A stretch of DNA of 53,578 nt from the NCBI GenBank assembly GCA_022616415.1, contig JAKEEU010000226.1, positions 1 to 53,578 of the forward strand, given 5' to 3'. Below the pieces are notes generated by a model. That model was given only the letters and a program-made list of their open reading frames with translations. It was not told the DNA's origin and did not search any database. The position numbers and the translations under genes are program-made. Positions 42,441 through 49,898 of this stretch are shown in pieces (the first letter of the stretch is position 1; every line of letters begins with the position of its first letter). Origin of the DNA: Candidatus Zhuqueibacterota bacterium. Its GTDB lineage: Bacteria > Zhuqueibacterota > Zhuqueibacteria > Zhuqueibacterales > Zhuqueibacteraceae.

Positions 42441-42680
42441 ATGTACACGATTTATAGGTTAAACGCGAACGATCTGGATAGCCGTTTCCTGAGAGCTTTG
42501 AAAGCACTTTTCAAAAATAAGGAAATAGAAATCGCCGTCTGCGAAGCCGCTGAAATCGAAGAGGATGAAACCACCTATTTGCTGAAGTCACCGGCCAATC
42601 GCGAGCGTTTATTGCAAGCAATGGAGAATGTTGCCCATGATCGCAATCTTGTAACAGTCAATGAAGACGAACTGCAATGA
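42441..42680 (+). CDS. Antitoxin-like small protein paired with YoeB-type toxin
   Basis: A 79-residue protein (YTIYRLNANDLDSRFLRALK at the start, EIEEDETTYLLKSPANRERL in the middle). AGGAGG lies upstream of the ATG. Its stop overlaps the ATG of the YoeB-like gene (ATGA, 42677-42680), the standard antitoxin-first layout, and NRERLLQAM is like the end of Phd/YefM-type antitoxins. Assignment rests on context and this tail. Confidence 0.75.
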   Translation: MYTIYRLNANDLDSRFLRALKALFKNKEIEIAVCEAAEIEEDETTYLLKSPANRERLLQAMENVAHDRNLVTVNEDELQ

Positions 42681-42895
42681 GAAAAATTGTGTCTGAGGGG
42701 AATGCCTTTCAAGATTTCGCTGAATGGGCAACCATGGATAAGAAAATCTATCAGCGGATTGTCGAGTTGATCAAGGACATTCTTCGCCAGCCATTTACAG
42801 GCATTGGCAAACCAGAACCGCTGAAACACGAATTGAAGGGCTGCTGGCCGGAAGACGCAACGGTTAAAGCAAAAAATCGCTTGAGCGTTGGCTAG
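42677..42895 (+). pseudogene. Truncated Txe/YoeB-like mRNA interferase
   Basis: Seventy-two residues starting FEGNAF-like (VSEGNAFQDFAEWATMDKKI) and continuing IVELIKDILRQPFTGIGKPE and LKHELKGCW, as in YoeB toxins (about 84 residues). After KGCW the family continues with the catalytic Arg and the C-terminal His-Tyr pair (SRRINDEHRLVY type); here it reads PEDATVKAKNRLSVG and stops. No other frame restores the missing end. The toxin therefore lacks its catalytic C-terminus and is probably inactive. Confidence 0.75.
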
Positions 42896-43322
42896 CTGCT
42901 CGGATGTTGAGCAACGCCAATGTAGATGAACACAAAGTTGTGGTTTAAGATTTCACTTTGCGCCTGACAGCGTAGCTTCGCACTTACCTCGATATCGCTT
43001 CAGCAATTCCTCCGTATCGTCCAAGAGGCTTGCTTCTCACCCTCTATTTTCGCTTATCCCAAACCTGCGAATCCTTCCCCGCTTTCTCTCAATTCTGAGA
43101 AAAATGCTTTCTCTGCTGCTTTCCTGCCTTATCTAAGTTATTGATATTACGAGTACAATTCTACTGGCGCTTGGTATAATTGTTGCGTAAAAGCAAAAAG
43201 GTGTTCTATTCGTTTTAAGCGTGAGACCTTCTATGACCAACCTGATGAACCTAAAAACCAAACTCGCGGAGATCAAAAACTTCTGTTAGGTGGCTTTGTA
43301 AAATTCACAAAGGAGGCGCCCA
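42896..43322. other. Gene-free interval with promoter
   Basis: This 427-base stretch carries no supportable long gene. The left part follows the truncated toxin and looks like eroded sequence. The right part holds a strong promoter candidate at 43152-43186 and an 18-codon open frame (43233-43289, TNLMNLKTKLAEIKNFC after the Met) that may be a leader peptide or chance. Confidence 0.5.
43152..43186 (+). promoter_or_regulatory. Strong promoter candidate (extended -10; also fits sigma-54)
   Basis: TGGTATAAT at 43172-43180 is a perfect extended -10 (TGnTATAAT), with AGTACA 17 bases upstream as a weak -35. The overlapping TGGTATAATTGTTGC (43172-43186) also matches the sigma-54 -24/-12 pattern TGGYRYR-N4-TTGC with correct GG-N10-GC spacing. 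Only one reading need be right. It lies about 140 bases before the gene at 43323. Confidence 0.5.
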
Positions 43323-43727
43323 ATGTTCGTGACCTTGTTGTTAATCACTTTCATCATTGCCGCAGCAACGTCAACGGTGATCGCTTTCCTATTCTCAAAG
43401 CCGATCAAAAAAATTCTTGGCCGGCTGATTACTGAAGAACTCGCCCCGACATGGCAGCGCTATCTCCTTTTTGCCATTTACGTGGTCGGGATCTCGGGCG
43501 GCGTGCGCGTTTGGGACATCGAGAAATATATCACGCCTGATAAAGAGGGCAAGCTCCTCGCGCTCAACTCCGACCGCTGGGTCATCGAGATCTACAAAAC
43601 GGTGATCGGAACGCTGCAAAGCGTCGCATGGATGCTGCTCATATTCTTTCTCTTTGCGTTGCTTGCCTACGTCGTGGTGCGCGGCCTCGAATTGAAGCGA
43701 ATGGCGAATACCGCCACCCCAAATTAG
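43323..43727 (+). CDS. Small three-helix membrane protein
   Basis: A 134-residue protein with a strong ribosome site (AAAGGAGG, 9 bases before the ATG). Hydrophobic segments lie at about residues 4-24, 46-62 and 98-118, with a soluble loop VWDIEKYITPDKEGKLLALN between the second and third. No family is recognised. It begins a plus-strand run of small genes up to 46668. Confidence 0.65.
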   Translation: MFVTLLLITFIIAAATSTVIAFLFSKPIKKILGRLITEELAPTWQRYLLFAIYVVGISGGVRVWDIEKYITPDKEGKLLALNSDRWVIEIYKTVIGTLQSVAWMLLIFFLFALLAYVVVRGLELKRMANTATPN

Positions 43728-43859
43728 AGAAAGAACTTCATCACCCGATCCGCGTTTTCGTTGCCTTGTCGAACTGTTCCATGAAGCTGCCGCGAAGCCG
43801 GCAGTAGGGCATTCTCACGAAACCATCACGGTGACATGCACAACTAAGGAGAAAAACTG

Positions 43860-44183
43860 ATGAACGATCCAAAATCCAAAATGAGCAACGCCTTCCAATC
43901 TTTCATGAAAGAAGCGCCAGCGCATGCGCAAGCTTGGATGGCCGCCGCGCAGGGCCTCGAGAAAGCCAGCGCGTTGGATAAGAAAACCGGCGAACTGGCC
44001 TATCTCGCCGTGCTCGCTGCGATGCGCTTGGAGAGCGGGCTGCCGTTTCACGTGCATACGGCGAAGGAAGCCGGCGCCTCGCGCGAAGAAGTTATCAGCG
44101 CCATCTTGATTGGATTGCCGGCGGCTGGAAACATTGTTGTGCAAGCGCTGCCCACGGCGCTTGCAGCTTATGATGAAGGGTAG
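43860..44183 (+). CDS. Carboxymuconolactone decarboxylase-like (AhpD fold) protein without the Cys pair
   Basis: A 107-residue CMD-fold protein: LDKKTGELAYLAVLAAMRLES and FHVHTAKEAGASREEVISAI are typical. In peroxidase-type members the loop carries Glu-x-C-x-x-C-x-x-His; here the region reads LESGLPFHVH, with the His kept but both cysteines missing, so AhpD-like thiol peroxidase chemistry is unlikely. AAGGAG precedes the ATG. Role unknown. Confidence 0.82.
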   Translation: MNDPKSKMSNAFQSFMKEAPAHAQAWMAAAQGLEKASALDKKTGELAYLAVLAAMRLESGLPFHVHTAKEAGASREEVISAILIGLPAAGNIVVQALPTALAAYDEG

Positions 44184-44223
44184 AGAGACGAGAATTACGA
44201 ATTTTATAATATGGGAGTAGCGC

Positions 44224-44372
44224 GGTAACAGCCGCAACCTTACAGGCGCAGCCAAACTGCACCACAAAGGCACAAAGGACACAAAGAAAAACCTTTGTGA
44301 ACTTTGTGCTCTTTGTGGTGTAAAAAATTTTGCGGCTATGGTAGTTTTTCAGGGTAACACTATAACAATATC
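44224..44372. repeat. MITE-like palindromic element, copy 1
   Basis: CACCACAAAG (from 44260) pairs with CTTTGTGGTG (ending 44320) around repeated CACAAAG/CTTTGTG units. The flanks TAAAAAATTTTGCGGCTATG and GTAGTTTTTCAGGG-like sequence match the element at 52326-52445, so both arms and flanks recur. It lies just upstream of the GyrI-like gene. Confidence 0.75.
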
Positions 44373-44384
44373 GGATGAAAATCT

Positions 44385-45023
44385 ATGAAGAGAGCCACAA
44401 AAATTATCATCGGTGTTGTTGCCGCCCTTGTCGTTGTCGTCGTTGCGTTTATTGCGCTGTCCATTTATTACATGATGCAGGGGCCGGATTTATCGAAATA
44501 CAAGCCTCTCAAAGAGCCGAAGATTTCGACCGCACCGAATCATAAGATGATCGTGGTCGAGGCTAAAGGCGACCCGAACGTTGTCGGCGAAAAGGCGTTT
44601 GGCTTGTTGTTTCGAATGTATTTCAAGATGAAGGACACCCCCAAAGGTCCAAACCAACCCGCGCCCCGTGCGCGTTGGCCGGTCGCTCTGGACACGCCAA
44701 AAATGGAATGGGTGGGTTTATATGCCATGCCCGTTCCTGAAACCACTACCGAGCTTCCGTCATACGAAGCAGCGCCGGAGTTGAAAGTCTCGTTGACAAC
44801 TTGGGAATATGGCGAGGTCGCCGAGATTCTGCACCTCGGACCTTATGACAAAGAGCAACCCACCGTCGAGCGGCTGATGGAATTCATCAAAGCGCAAGGC
44901 TATGAGGTTATCGGCGCGCATGAAGAAGAATACCTCAAAGGCCCTACAATGTTTTCCAAAGGTGATCCCGAGAAGTATGTCACCATCATTCGGTATCGTG
45001 TGAAAAAAACTGCCGCATCGTAG
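44385..45023 (+). CDS. Membrane-anchored GyrI-like small-molecule-binding protein
   Basis: A 212-residue protein with an N-terminal membrane helix (IIIGVVAALVVVVVAFIALS) and a GyrI-like/SOUL-type effector-binding domain (residues about 45-208): HKMIVVEAKGDPNVVGEKAF, EWVGLYAMPVP, TWEYGEVAEILHLGPYDKEQ and YEVIGAHEEEYLKGP. This fold binds small amphipathic molecules and occurs in drug-sensing regulators; with no DNA-binding part it may sense or buffer ligands at the membrane. Substrate unknown. Confidence 0.8.
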   Translation: MKRATKIIIGVVAALVVVVVAFIALSIYYMMQGPDLSKYKPLKEPKISTAPNHKMIVVEAKGDPNVVGEKAFGLLFRMYFKMKDTPKGPNQPAPRARWPVALDTPKMEWVGLYAMPVPETTTELPSYEAAPELKVSLTTWEYGEVAEILHLGPYDKEQPTVERLMEFIKAQGYEVIGAHEEEYLKGPTMFSKGDPEKYVTIIRYRVKKTAAS

Positions 45024-45076
45024 CGAAGATTTTCCCTGCTTGTGGAGTAAACCAAGTCCTTCGGGCAGTCCACGCA

Positions 45077-45124
45077 GATCAAAAACGCACACGGAGAAAG
45101 CTTTTTCCGCGTGTGTTTTTGATC
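45077..45124. terminator. Long hairpin between GyrI-like and acetyltransferase genes
   Basis: GATCAAAAACGCACACGGA (45077-45095) pairs with TCCGCGTGTGTTTTTGATC (45106-45124), 17 of 19 bases, loop of 10. T-runs in the right arm could make it a terminator on the plus strand. The flanks CACGCA and CGTGTG extend the stem slightly. It may also be one member of a dispersed repeat family. Confidence 0.6.
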
Positions 45125-45155
45125 CGTGTGTAAACCTTTATATGGAGACTGACTA

Positions 45156-45944
45156 ATGCAAATCATCGATCTCACGAACGAACATAAGCCGCTCTATTTT
45201 GTTTGCCTCGAAGATTGGTCGGAAGAGATGAAAGAAACTGGCAACCACAAAGAAGTCTGGTACAACCAAATGCAGGACAAAGGCCTCCGCGTGAAGCTCG
45301 CGCTGGATGACGAGGGCAATGTTGGCGGCATGATTCAGTATGTTCCCATCGAGCACGCCTTCGCGACAGGCAAAGACCTGTATTTCATCAACTGCATCTG
45401 GGTCCACGGTCACAAAAAAGGCAGAGGAAACTTCCAGAAGAAAGGCATGGGCAAGGCCTTGCTGCAAGCTGCCGAAGAGGATGCGAAAGCCAAAGGCGCC
45501 AAAGGTTTGGTGGCTTGGGGTATATCCTTCCCGTTTTGGATGAAGGCCTCGTGGTTCAAAAAGCAGGGATACCAGAAGGTAGATAAAGACGGCATGGCGG
45601 TTCTACTCTGGAAGCCTTTCACTGCGGACGCGATTCCTCCCAAATGGATCTGGCAAAAGCAGCAACCGCAAAAGACTGCCGGCAAGGTCACCGTCACGGC
45701 GTTCTGCAACGGCTGGTGTCCGGCGCAGAACATGGTTTTCGAAAGAGCCAAGCGCGCCGCCTCGGAGTTTGGCGACAAGGTCGTGTTTCGCGCTATCGAT
45801 ACCTTGCCTCGCGAAACCTTTTTGGAATGGGGCATTACCGATGCTTTGTTCATCGACGACAAGCAGGTGAGAACAGGGCCGCCGCCGTCTTACGAGAAAA
45901 TAAAGAAAGGCATTGCCAAACAAGCGAAAAATTGTCGTAAATGA
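45156..45944 (+). CDS. GNAT acetyltransferase with YoaP-like thioredoxin-fold C-terminus
   Basis: A 262-residue two-domain protein. Residues 1-155 are a GNAT N-acetyltransferase (KKGMGKALLQAAEEDAKAKG is the acetyl-CoA loop region). Residues 175-262 resemble the YoaP domain, with a thioredoxin-like start VTVTAFCNGWCPAQNMVFER that has a CxxxC rather than CxxC motif and ends FIDDKQVRTGPPPSYEKI. Such proteins may acetylate a small thiol or metabolite. Its stop overlaps the start of the DUF72 remnant (ATGA). GGAG precedes the ATG. Confidence 0.8.
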   Translation: MQIIDLTNEHKPLYFVCLEDWSEEMKETGNHKEVWYNQMQDKGLRVKLALDDEGNVGGMIQYVPIEHAFATGKDLYFINCIWVHGHKKGRGNFQKKGMGKALLQAAEEDAKAKGAKGLVAWGISFPFWMKASWFKKQGYQKVDKDGMAVLLWKPFTADAIPPKWIWQKQQPQKTAGKVTVTAFCNGWCPAQNMVFERAKRAASEFGDKVVFRAIDTLPRETFLEWGITDALFIDDKQVRTGPPPSYEKIKKGIAKQAKNCRK

Positions 45945-46305
45945 GCAAAGAACAAGTAAAATTCCTTGTCGGCACCTCCGGCTGGAGCTATCCAGATTGG
46001 CAGGGAATTTTCTATCCCGACGATTGGCCGAAGCGCCGATGGTTTGAGTATTATGCCAAGAAATTCACAACGGTTGAGGTCAATGCGACATTTTATCGAA
46101 CCTTCAAGGATCAGACCTATCACAAGTGGCGCGAACGGGCGCCGAGAGAATTCTGTTATGTGTTGAAAGCTCCCAGATTCATCACGCATCGCAAGCACCT
46201 CAAAGGCGCCGAGGAACAAATCAAAAGTTTTTGGCTTATATCCGCTTGCATGGCCGCGAGCAGTGGTATGCCGATGATTACTCACTTAAGGAAGGATTGG
46301 TAAAC
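45941..46305 (+). pseudogene. DUF72 gene with internal deletion
   Basis: The first frame encodes the start of a DUF72 (TIM-barrel-like) protein: KFLVGTSGWSYPDWQGIFYP, VEVNATFYRTF, and stops being homologous after EEQIKSFW (about 46236). In another frame, directly after, AYIRLHGREQWYADDYS (about 46234-46285) is the conserved C-terminal DUF72 motif, which should lie some 100 residues later. It then runs without a stop into the Mth938-like gene. Thus the middle and the very end of the gene are missing. Confidence 0.75.
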
Positions 46306-46668
46306 ATGGCTGTCACCGTCGAAAAAACCTCTTTTGGCTCGATCACCATTGATGGAAAGACTTATGAGCATGACGTGCTCATTCGCCTGTCAGAAGAGAT
46401 CAAGAAACGCAAGAAGAAGCTTTCCAAACGCCTCTACGGAACTTCGCATGTTTTGTCTTTGGACGAAGCGAAGCACATTTACGAAAAGGGTTGCAAGGTG
46501 ATCATTATTGGCTCCGGCCAGCACGACTCACTCCGACTTTCGCCGGAGGCGGAAGCCTATTTCAAGAAAAAAGACTGCAAGGTGATTTTGCAAGGAACAC
46601 CCACCGCCATCCGGACCTTCAATCAGACCAAAGGCAGTAAGATCGGCGTATTTCATGTCACATGCTGA
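46306..46668 (+). CDS. Mth938-like (NDUFAF3 fold) domain protein
   Basis: A 120-residue single-domain protein of the Mth938/DUF498 family: FGSITIDGKTYEHDVLI at the start, KVIIIGSGQHDSLRLSPEA and VILQGTPTAIRTFNQ as core strands. The human relative NDUFAF3 helps assemble complex I; bacterial ones have no proven role. The ATG at 46306 has only a GGAAGG about 10 bases upstream, and the reading frame is open upstream into the DUF72 remnant, so its original 5' region may have been replaced. Confidence 0.85.
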   Translation: MAVTVEKTSFGSITIDGKTYEHDVLIRLSEEIKKRKKKLSKRLYGTSHVLSLDEAKHIYEKGCKVIIIGSGQHDSLRLSPEAEAYFKKKDCKVILQGTPTAIRTFNQTKGSKIGVFHVTC

Positions 46669-46768
46669 AATCTAATGTGATGATCAAAAATGGCATTTTA
46701 AAGGAGCACAGCCACAGAACAGATGCCTCCACATTTTGCGCTAATCCTGTGCTCCGGGAGATGGTATC

Positions 46769-47565
46769 ATGCGCAGATTCATTTTACTCGTGTTTGCGCT
46801 CATGGGCATTGCGCCGCCAATTTGGGGACAACTGGTTGCTTCCAACGTAGTGCAATTCCTCGTGGTGCGGTTGAATTACTCGAGCCACGCCCTGAAGCAG
46901 ATCTACTATTTCGCCCAGCCTTATCAAGTCTCTCCGCCGCAGGCTGGTGAAGTGCCTTACGGCAACTTGTTCGTCAAAATCGTTCCGGCACTCGACTTTG
47001 GCCGCACCACGATGCGCAGCCGTGAAACCGGCCAAATGATTTACGAGGCCACCACCGTGTGGTCGGGCATGGGCGAGCATCGCTTTCCAACGCCGGAATA
47101 TCTCCTGCCGCCGGGAGATCCAGGACCGAACATCGATCGTCCGGCGCGCATCGACTATGTGAGAAACTTTGACTGGGATTCCACCGACGTGGCGGGGTTT
47201 GGCAGGCCGCCAAAACTTCAACGCCCGTTTCTCGATTTACGACCGAAAAATTCGGCGTGCTGTTTTATCTACATTCCTTCTCGATGGGCGCGGCCGATTC
47301 CACTACCGCCGAGTGGGTGGTGATTTTCTATTCGCTGCCGGAGATTTTGAAGGGGCGTTGGGTTTCCATCACGGGTGACCTTCCGAATACCAACATCAAC
47401 GCGATTGCGTCGCATCCTTTCTACACCTATTCTCTTTTTGTAGGAACGAATGCCGGCGCCTTCGAAACGACGGACGGCGGCGAGCATTGGAGCCAACTGC
47501 ACTTTGGTGAGAACCCGACGGTGCCGATCACCCAAATTCGCGCGGAAATGGATCCGCCCATTTAA
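46769..47565 (+). pseudogene. Secreted BNR-repeat-like protein with homopolymer frameshift
   Basis: A signal peptide (RRFILLVFALMGIAPPIWGQ) starts a protein that reads correctly to STDVAG, then loses phase at a run of four G (47194-47197). Adding one G gives GVWQAAKTSTPVSRFTTEKF running into VLFYLHSFSMGAADSTTAEW and on to SLFVGTNAGAFETTDGGEHW, a BNR/sialidase-type Asp-box repeat. The frame then ends at 47565 after a single repeat, whereas such proteins usually have many, so the 3' end is also lost. A one-base deletion or a sequencing error explains the first defect. Confidence 0.7.
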
Positions 47566-48137
47566 CCACGATTTTCAATATTCCCGTTGCTAATCAAAGC
47601 ACGAATCACGCATGATTGAGGTTAAACCCAATGGCAAAGTTGCTCTAAACAACATCGTGTGGAGTGACAAAAATCCGTTCGAGTACCTCTCCACTAGCGA
47701 TATGCTCCTGAAATAGGGTCTGAAAACAACGCTATGTACATGAGTAAAAAAGGAGCATAGAAAAACTAGGGCGAGAACGCAGAAAATTTTTTGATTCAGA
47801 CACAACGTGTAAATACAATAAGCCTTGTGCGCCTAACATCCGTGTCGAGCGGACTCGGCGAGCCGAGATATAAATTTTATGAAGTACCAAGCTTCAACGT
47901 GACATCTTCGCTGAAACTCTTTCTTCGTTCGCCAAGCCACTGGGACGGAGCGTTCGACCTCACTATGCTTGTTTATAAATTGGTTATAATCGTCTAAATT
48001 CTTTCCCCTATTTTATAAAACCCATATAAAACCGTTAAGCCTTTTTCTTGAGCCAGTAGGATGTCCACCGGCACTTCTTATCATAATCGAGTATTCCGGC
48101 ATCGATCAGATCGCATTTCTTGACGCGCTTGGGTTAT
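47566..48137. other. Eroded interval without intact genes
   Basis: This 572-base region carries only short open fragments. A 34-residue frame at 47612-47716 (IEVKPNGKVALNNIVWSDKN) and a start-less minus-strand frame at about 48035-48129 (DAGILDYDKKCRWTSYWLKK) look like gene debris, but neither is recognised. Base composition is lower in GC than elsewhere. Confidence 0.5.
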
Positions 48138-48542
48138 TTACAAAAATATTTCCGGAGAAACATTAAAGCGCTTGCTCAATGAACGTATCTGAGGAATGTT
48201 AAGCTCGCGCTTGCGGCTAAGAACTTCCGCTACTTCGGTTTGGCTGCCAATTTCAGGTAATTCGTCCTGGCTGACTCCGTGTTCCTCCATGAAAAAAGCC
48301 AGGCTGGAAATGGGATCGCCAACCGGCTCAGGAAAATGCTTATCTTCGTAAGCTTCGATCAAGGTGCCAAGCGTATCCATCAACGAGGCCCACGGATGCT
48401 TTTCATCTTCACCAACTTCGTCAATCAGCTCGTCAAGCAATGCAACCATTCGGTCATATTCTTCTTCTGTGCGGGGAACCATTACGATATTGGAAATTAG
48501 CGGCCACACCCCGACGACTTTTTCAAGTTCAGCACTCAACAT
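48138..48542 (-). CDS. HigA-like helix-turn-helix antitoxin, orphan
   Basis: A 134-residue protein with a C-terminal XRE-type helix-turn-helix: SQTEVAEVLSRKRELNIPQIRSLSKRF is split here into GSQTEVAEVLSRKREL and IRSLSKRFNVSPEIF. The acidic N-terminal part (EEEYDRMVALLDELIDEVGE) matches the HigA type found with HigB/RelE toxins. ATG at 48542 has GGAG upstream. No toxin gene is next to it in either direction, only debris downstream, so it is an orphan antitoxin or regulator. Confidence 0.78.
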   Translation of the reverse strand: MLSAELEKVVGVWPLISNIVMVPRTEEEYDRMVALLDELIDEVGEDEKHPWASLMDTLGTLIEAYEDKHFPEPVGDPISSLAFFMEEHGVSQDELPEIGSQTEVAEVLSRKRELNIPQIRSLSKRFNVSPEIFL

Positions 48543-48617
48543 AGTTACTCCTGGCAAACCCCAATAAGCGCTTGCGCGTGATGCGGAGATGGACTTTTCA
48601 AATTTGATGCCCTTGCA

Positions 48618-48896
48618 TCATGACAAAGCTTCCGCCATTTGAGAATCAATCGCCTCTACCGGTTGGCTCTCCAGATATAAAGTGTCATAGCTCAGGTCTA
48701 AGCCTCCAGGCCATTCCACGGAGCCTGCTACCACCCGTGCCGCTTGAAAGAGAGTGGAATTTTGCAGCCGGACAAAAATACCACGACTCAAATAGGGCCG
48801 CACATCAAAAATACGCCGCTCTTTATTTTCAAACTCCAACGCCAGGCGATAGTCATCCAGCGCGCGGACACTCTTGACATAAGGATTCATAGTCAT
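48618..48896 (-). CDS. DUF2442 domain protein
   Basis: A 92-residue protein matching DUF2442: PYVKSVRALDDYRLALEFEN, RRIFDVRPYLSRGIF and WPGGLDLSYDTLYLES. It lies three bases after the stop of the DUF4160 gene on the same strand. DUF4160-DUF2442 pairs are common mobile two-gene modules resembling toxin-antitoxin systems; the function is unproven. Confidence 0.88.
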   Translation of the reverse strand: MTMNPYVKSVRALDDYRLALEFENKERRIFDVRPYLSRGIFVRLQNSTLFQAARVVAGSVEWPGGLDLSYDTLYLESQPVEAIDSQMAEALS

Positions 48897-48899
48897 TTC

Positions 48900-49169
48900 T
48901 TATTTCAATGGTTCAATTTTGAACAACTCAGTGCCATTTACGGCCAGTTTCCAATTAGCGATAAGCTCATCTTTATGGATTTCAAGCCAAGCGCGTACCA
49001 ACTTTACCTTGCTTGCAGGCAGTTCGCCAGCCAAAATATCACCGTTCGAGATGCTCATCACCGCTTTTGAATCAGCATATTCAACGTGAATGTGAGGCTC
49101 ATGATGCTGCTTATCATCGAAAAAGTACATCCGTATGATGATGCCATAAAACATGGATAATGTTGGCAT
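48900..49169 (-). CDS. DUF4160 domain protein
   Basis: An 89-residue protein with the DUF4160 core: YGIIIRMYFFDDKQHHEPHI followed by HVEY, DGDILAGELP-like NGDILAGELPASKVKLVRAW. GGGAGAGATCT precedes the ATG. First gene of the DUF4160-DUF2442 pair; the His-rich HHEPHIHV motif is invariant in the family and may bind metal or nucleic acid (inference). Confidence 0.88.
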   Translation of the reverse strand: MPTLSMFYGIIIRMYFFDDKQHHEPHIHVEYADSKAVMSISNGDILAGELPASKVKLVRAWLEIHKDELIANWKLAVNGTELFKIEPLK

Positions 49170-49193
49170 AGATCTCTCCCGATTCCTTACTAT

Positions 49194-49800
49194 TTAATTT
49201 AGCAGAGATTTTTTTTGCTGCAAGCAGAATTTTTTTGATAACCTCCAATTATGAATGAAAATAAAAGCCGTCCGGACGGCAATGTGGCATTTCCAAAAAT
49301 TTTTACAACACCCCTCACGACTCCAAAACATATCTCCCAGCACCGTGTCCCAATCCGCTTCGGGATAACCTTGCGATAAATCTTCCACCGGCACGCCGCC
49401 GTCGGCGAGGCTCATGCCGATGCCTTCAGGCGCGAGCGCGAGCTGCAGCCGCTCGAGTTCGCGCATGATCCACGGCCGGATTTCCGCGCCGCGCAGGAGA
49501 TGGCGCATATTTTCGTCCGCGCCGTTCGGTTTCACGCGCAGATACCAGCCTTTGTCTGGGCCGCCGGTCTCAATCACCTCGCCGTCAACCGGAGAGAGAA
49601 CTCGCAAATCGTTCCGCTGTAGCAAATGAAGCCGAGCACCACGGCGCTGTTGATCACCGCCTTCAGCTCATCTTTGCGCAAAATGTAAAGGAGAAAACCG
49701 GTGAAGAACGCGCCGGCGACCAAGGCTATGATGGTCAGGTCGAGATAAATCCACAGGCCGAAGGCGAAACGATTGTCCCGGCGTGCGCACGATCATCTTT
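49194..49800 (-). pseudogene. Fused remnant of an NrfD-like membrane subunit and a GcvH-like protein
   Basis: Read on the minus strand, 49785-49632 encodes FAFGLWIYLDLTIIALVAGA, FFTGFLLYILRKDELKAVIN and VVLGFICYSG, the first helices of an NrfD/polysulfide-reductase-type membrane subunit. From about 49610 a different frame encodes VLSPVDGEVIETGG, GWYLRVKP and ALAPEGIGMSLADGGVPVED, the C-terminal half of a glycine-cleavage-H-like protein. The two sit next to each other in some redox-complex operons, so one deletion could have joined them. A chance open frame covers 49194-49625, but its first residues and its tail after GDMFW are not family sequence. Confidence 0.6.
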
Positions 49801-49898
49801 TTCGAAAAAATTTTTCTTGACCTTGTGGTCGAGATTGATTTAATTGTGCGAAACAAGATCGAGATTGTGTGATGTTCACTTTCACGCGGAGGAAAAAG

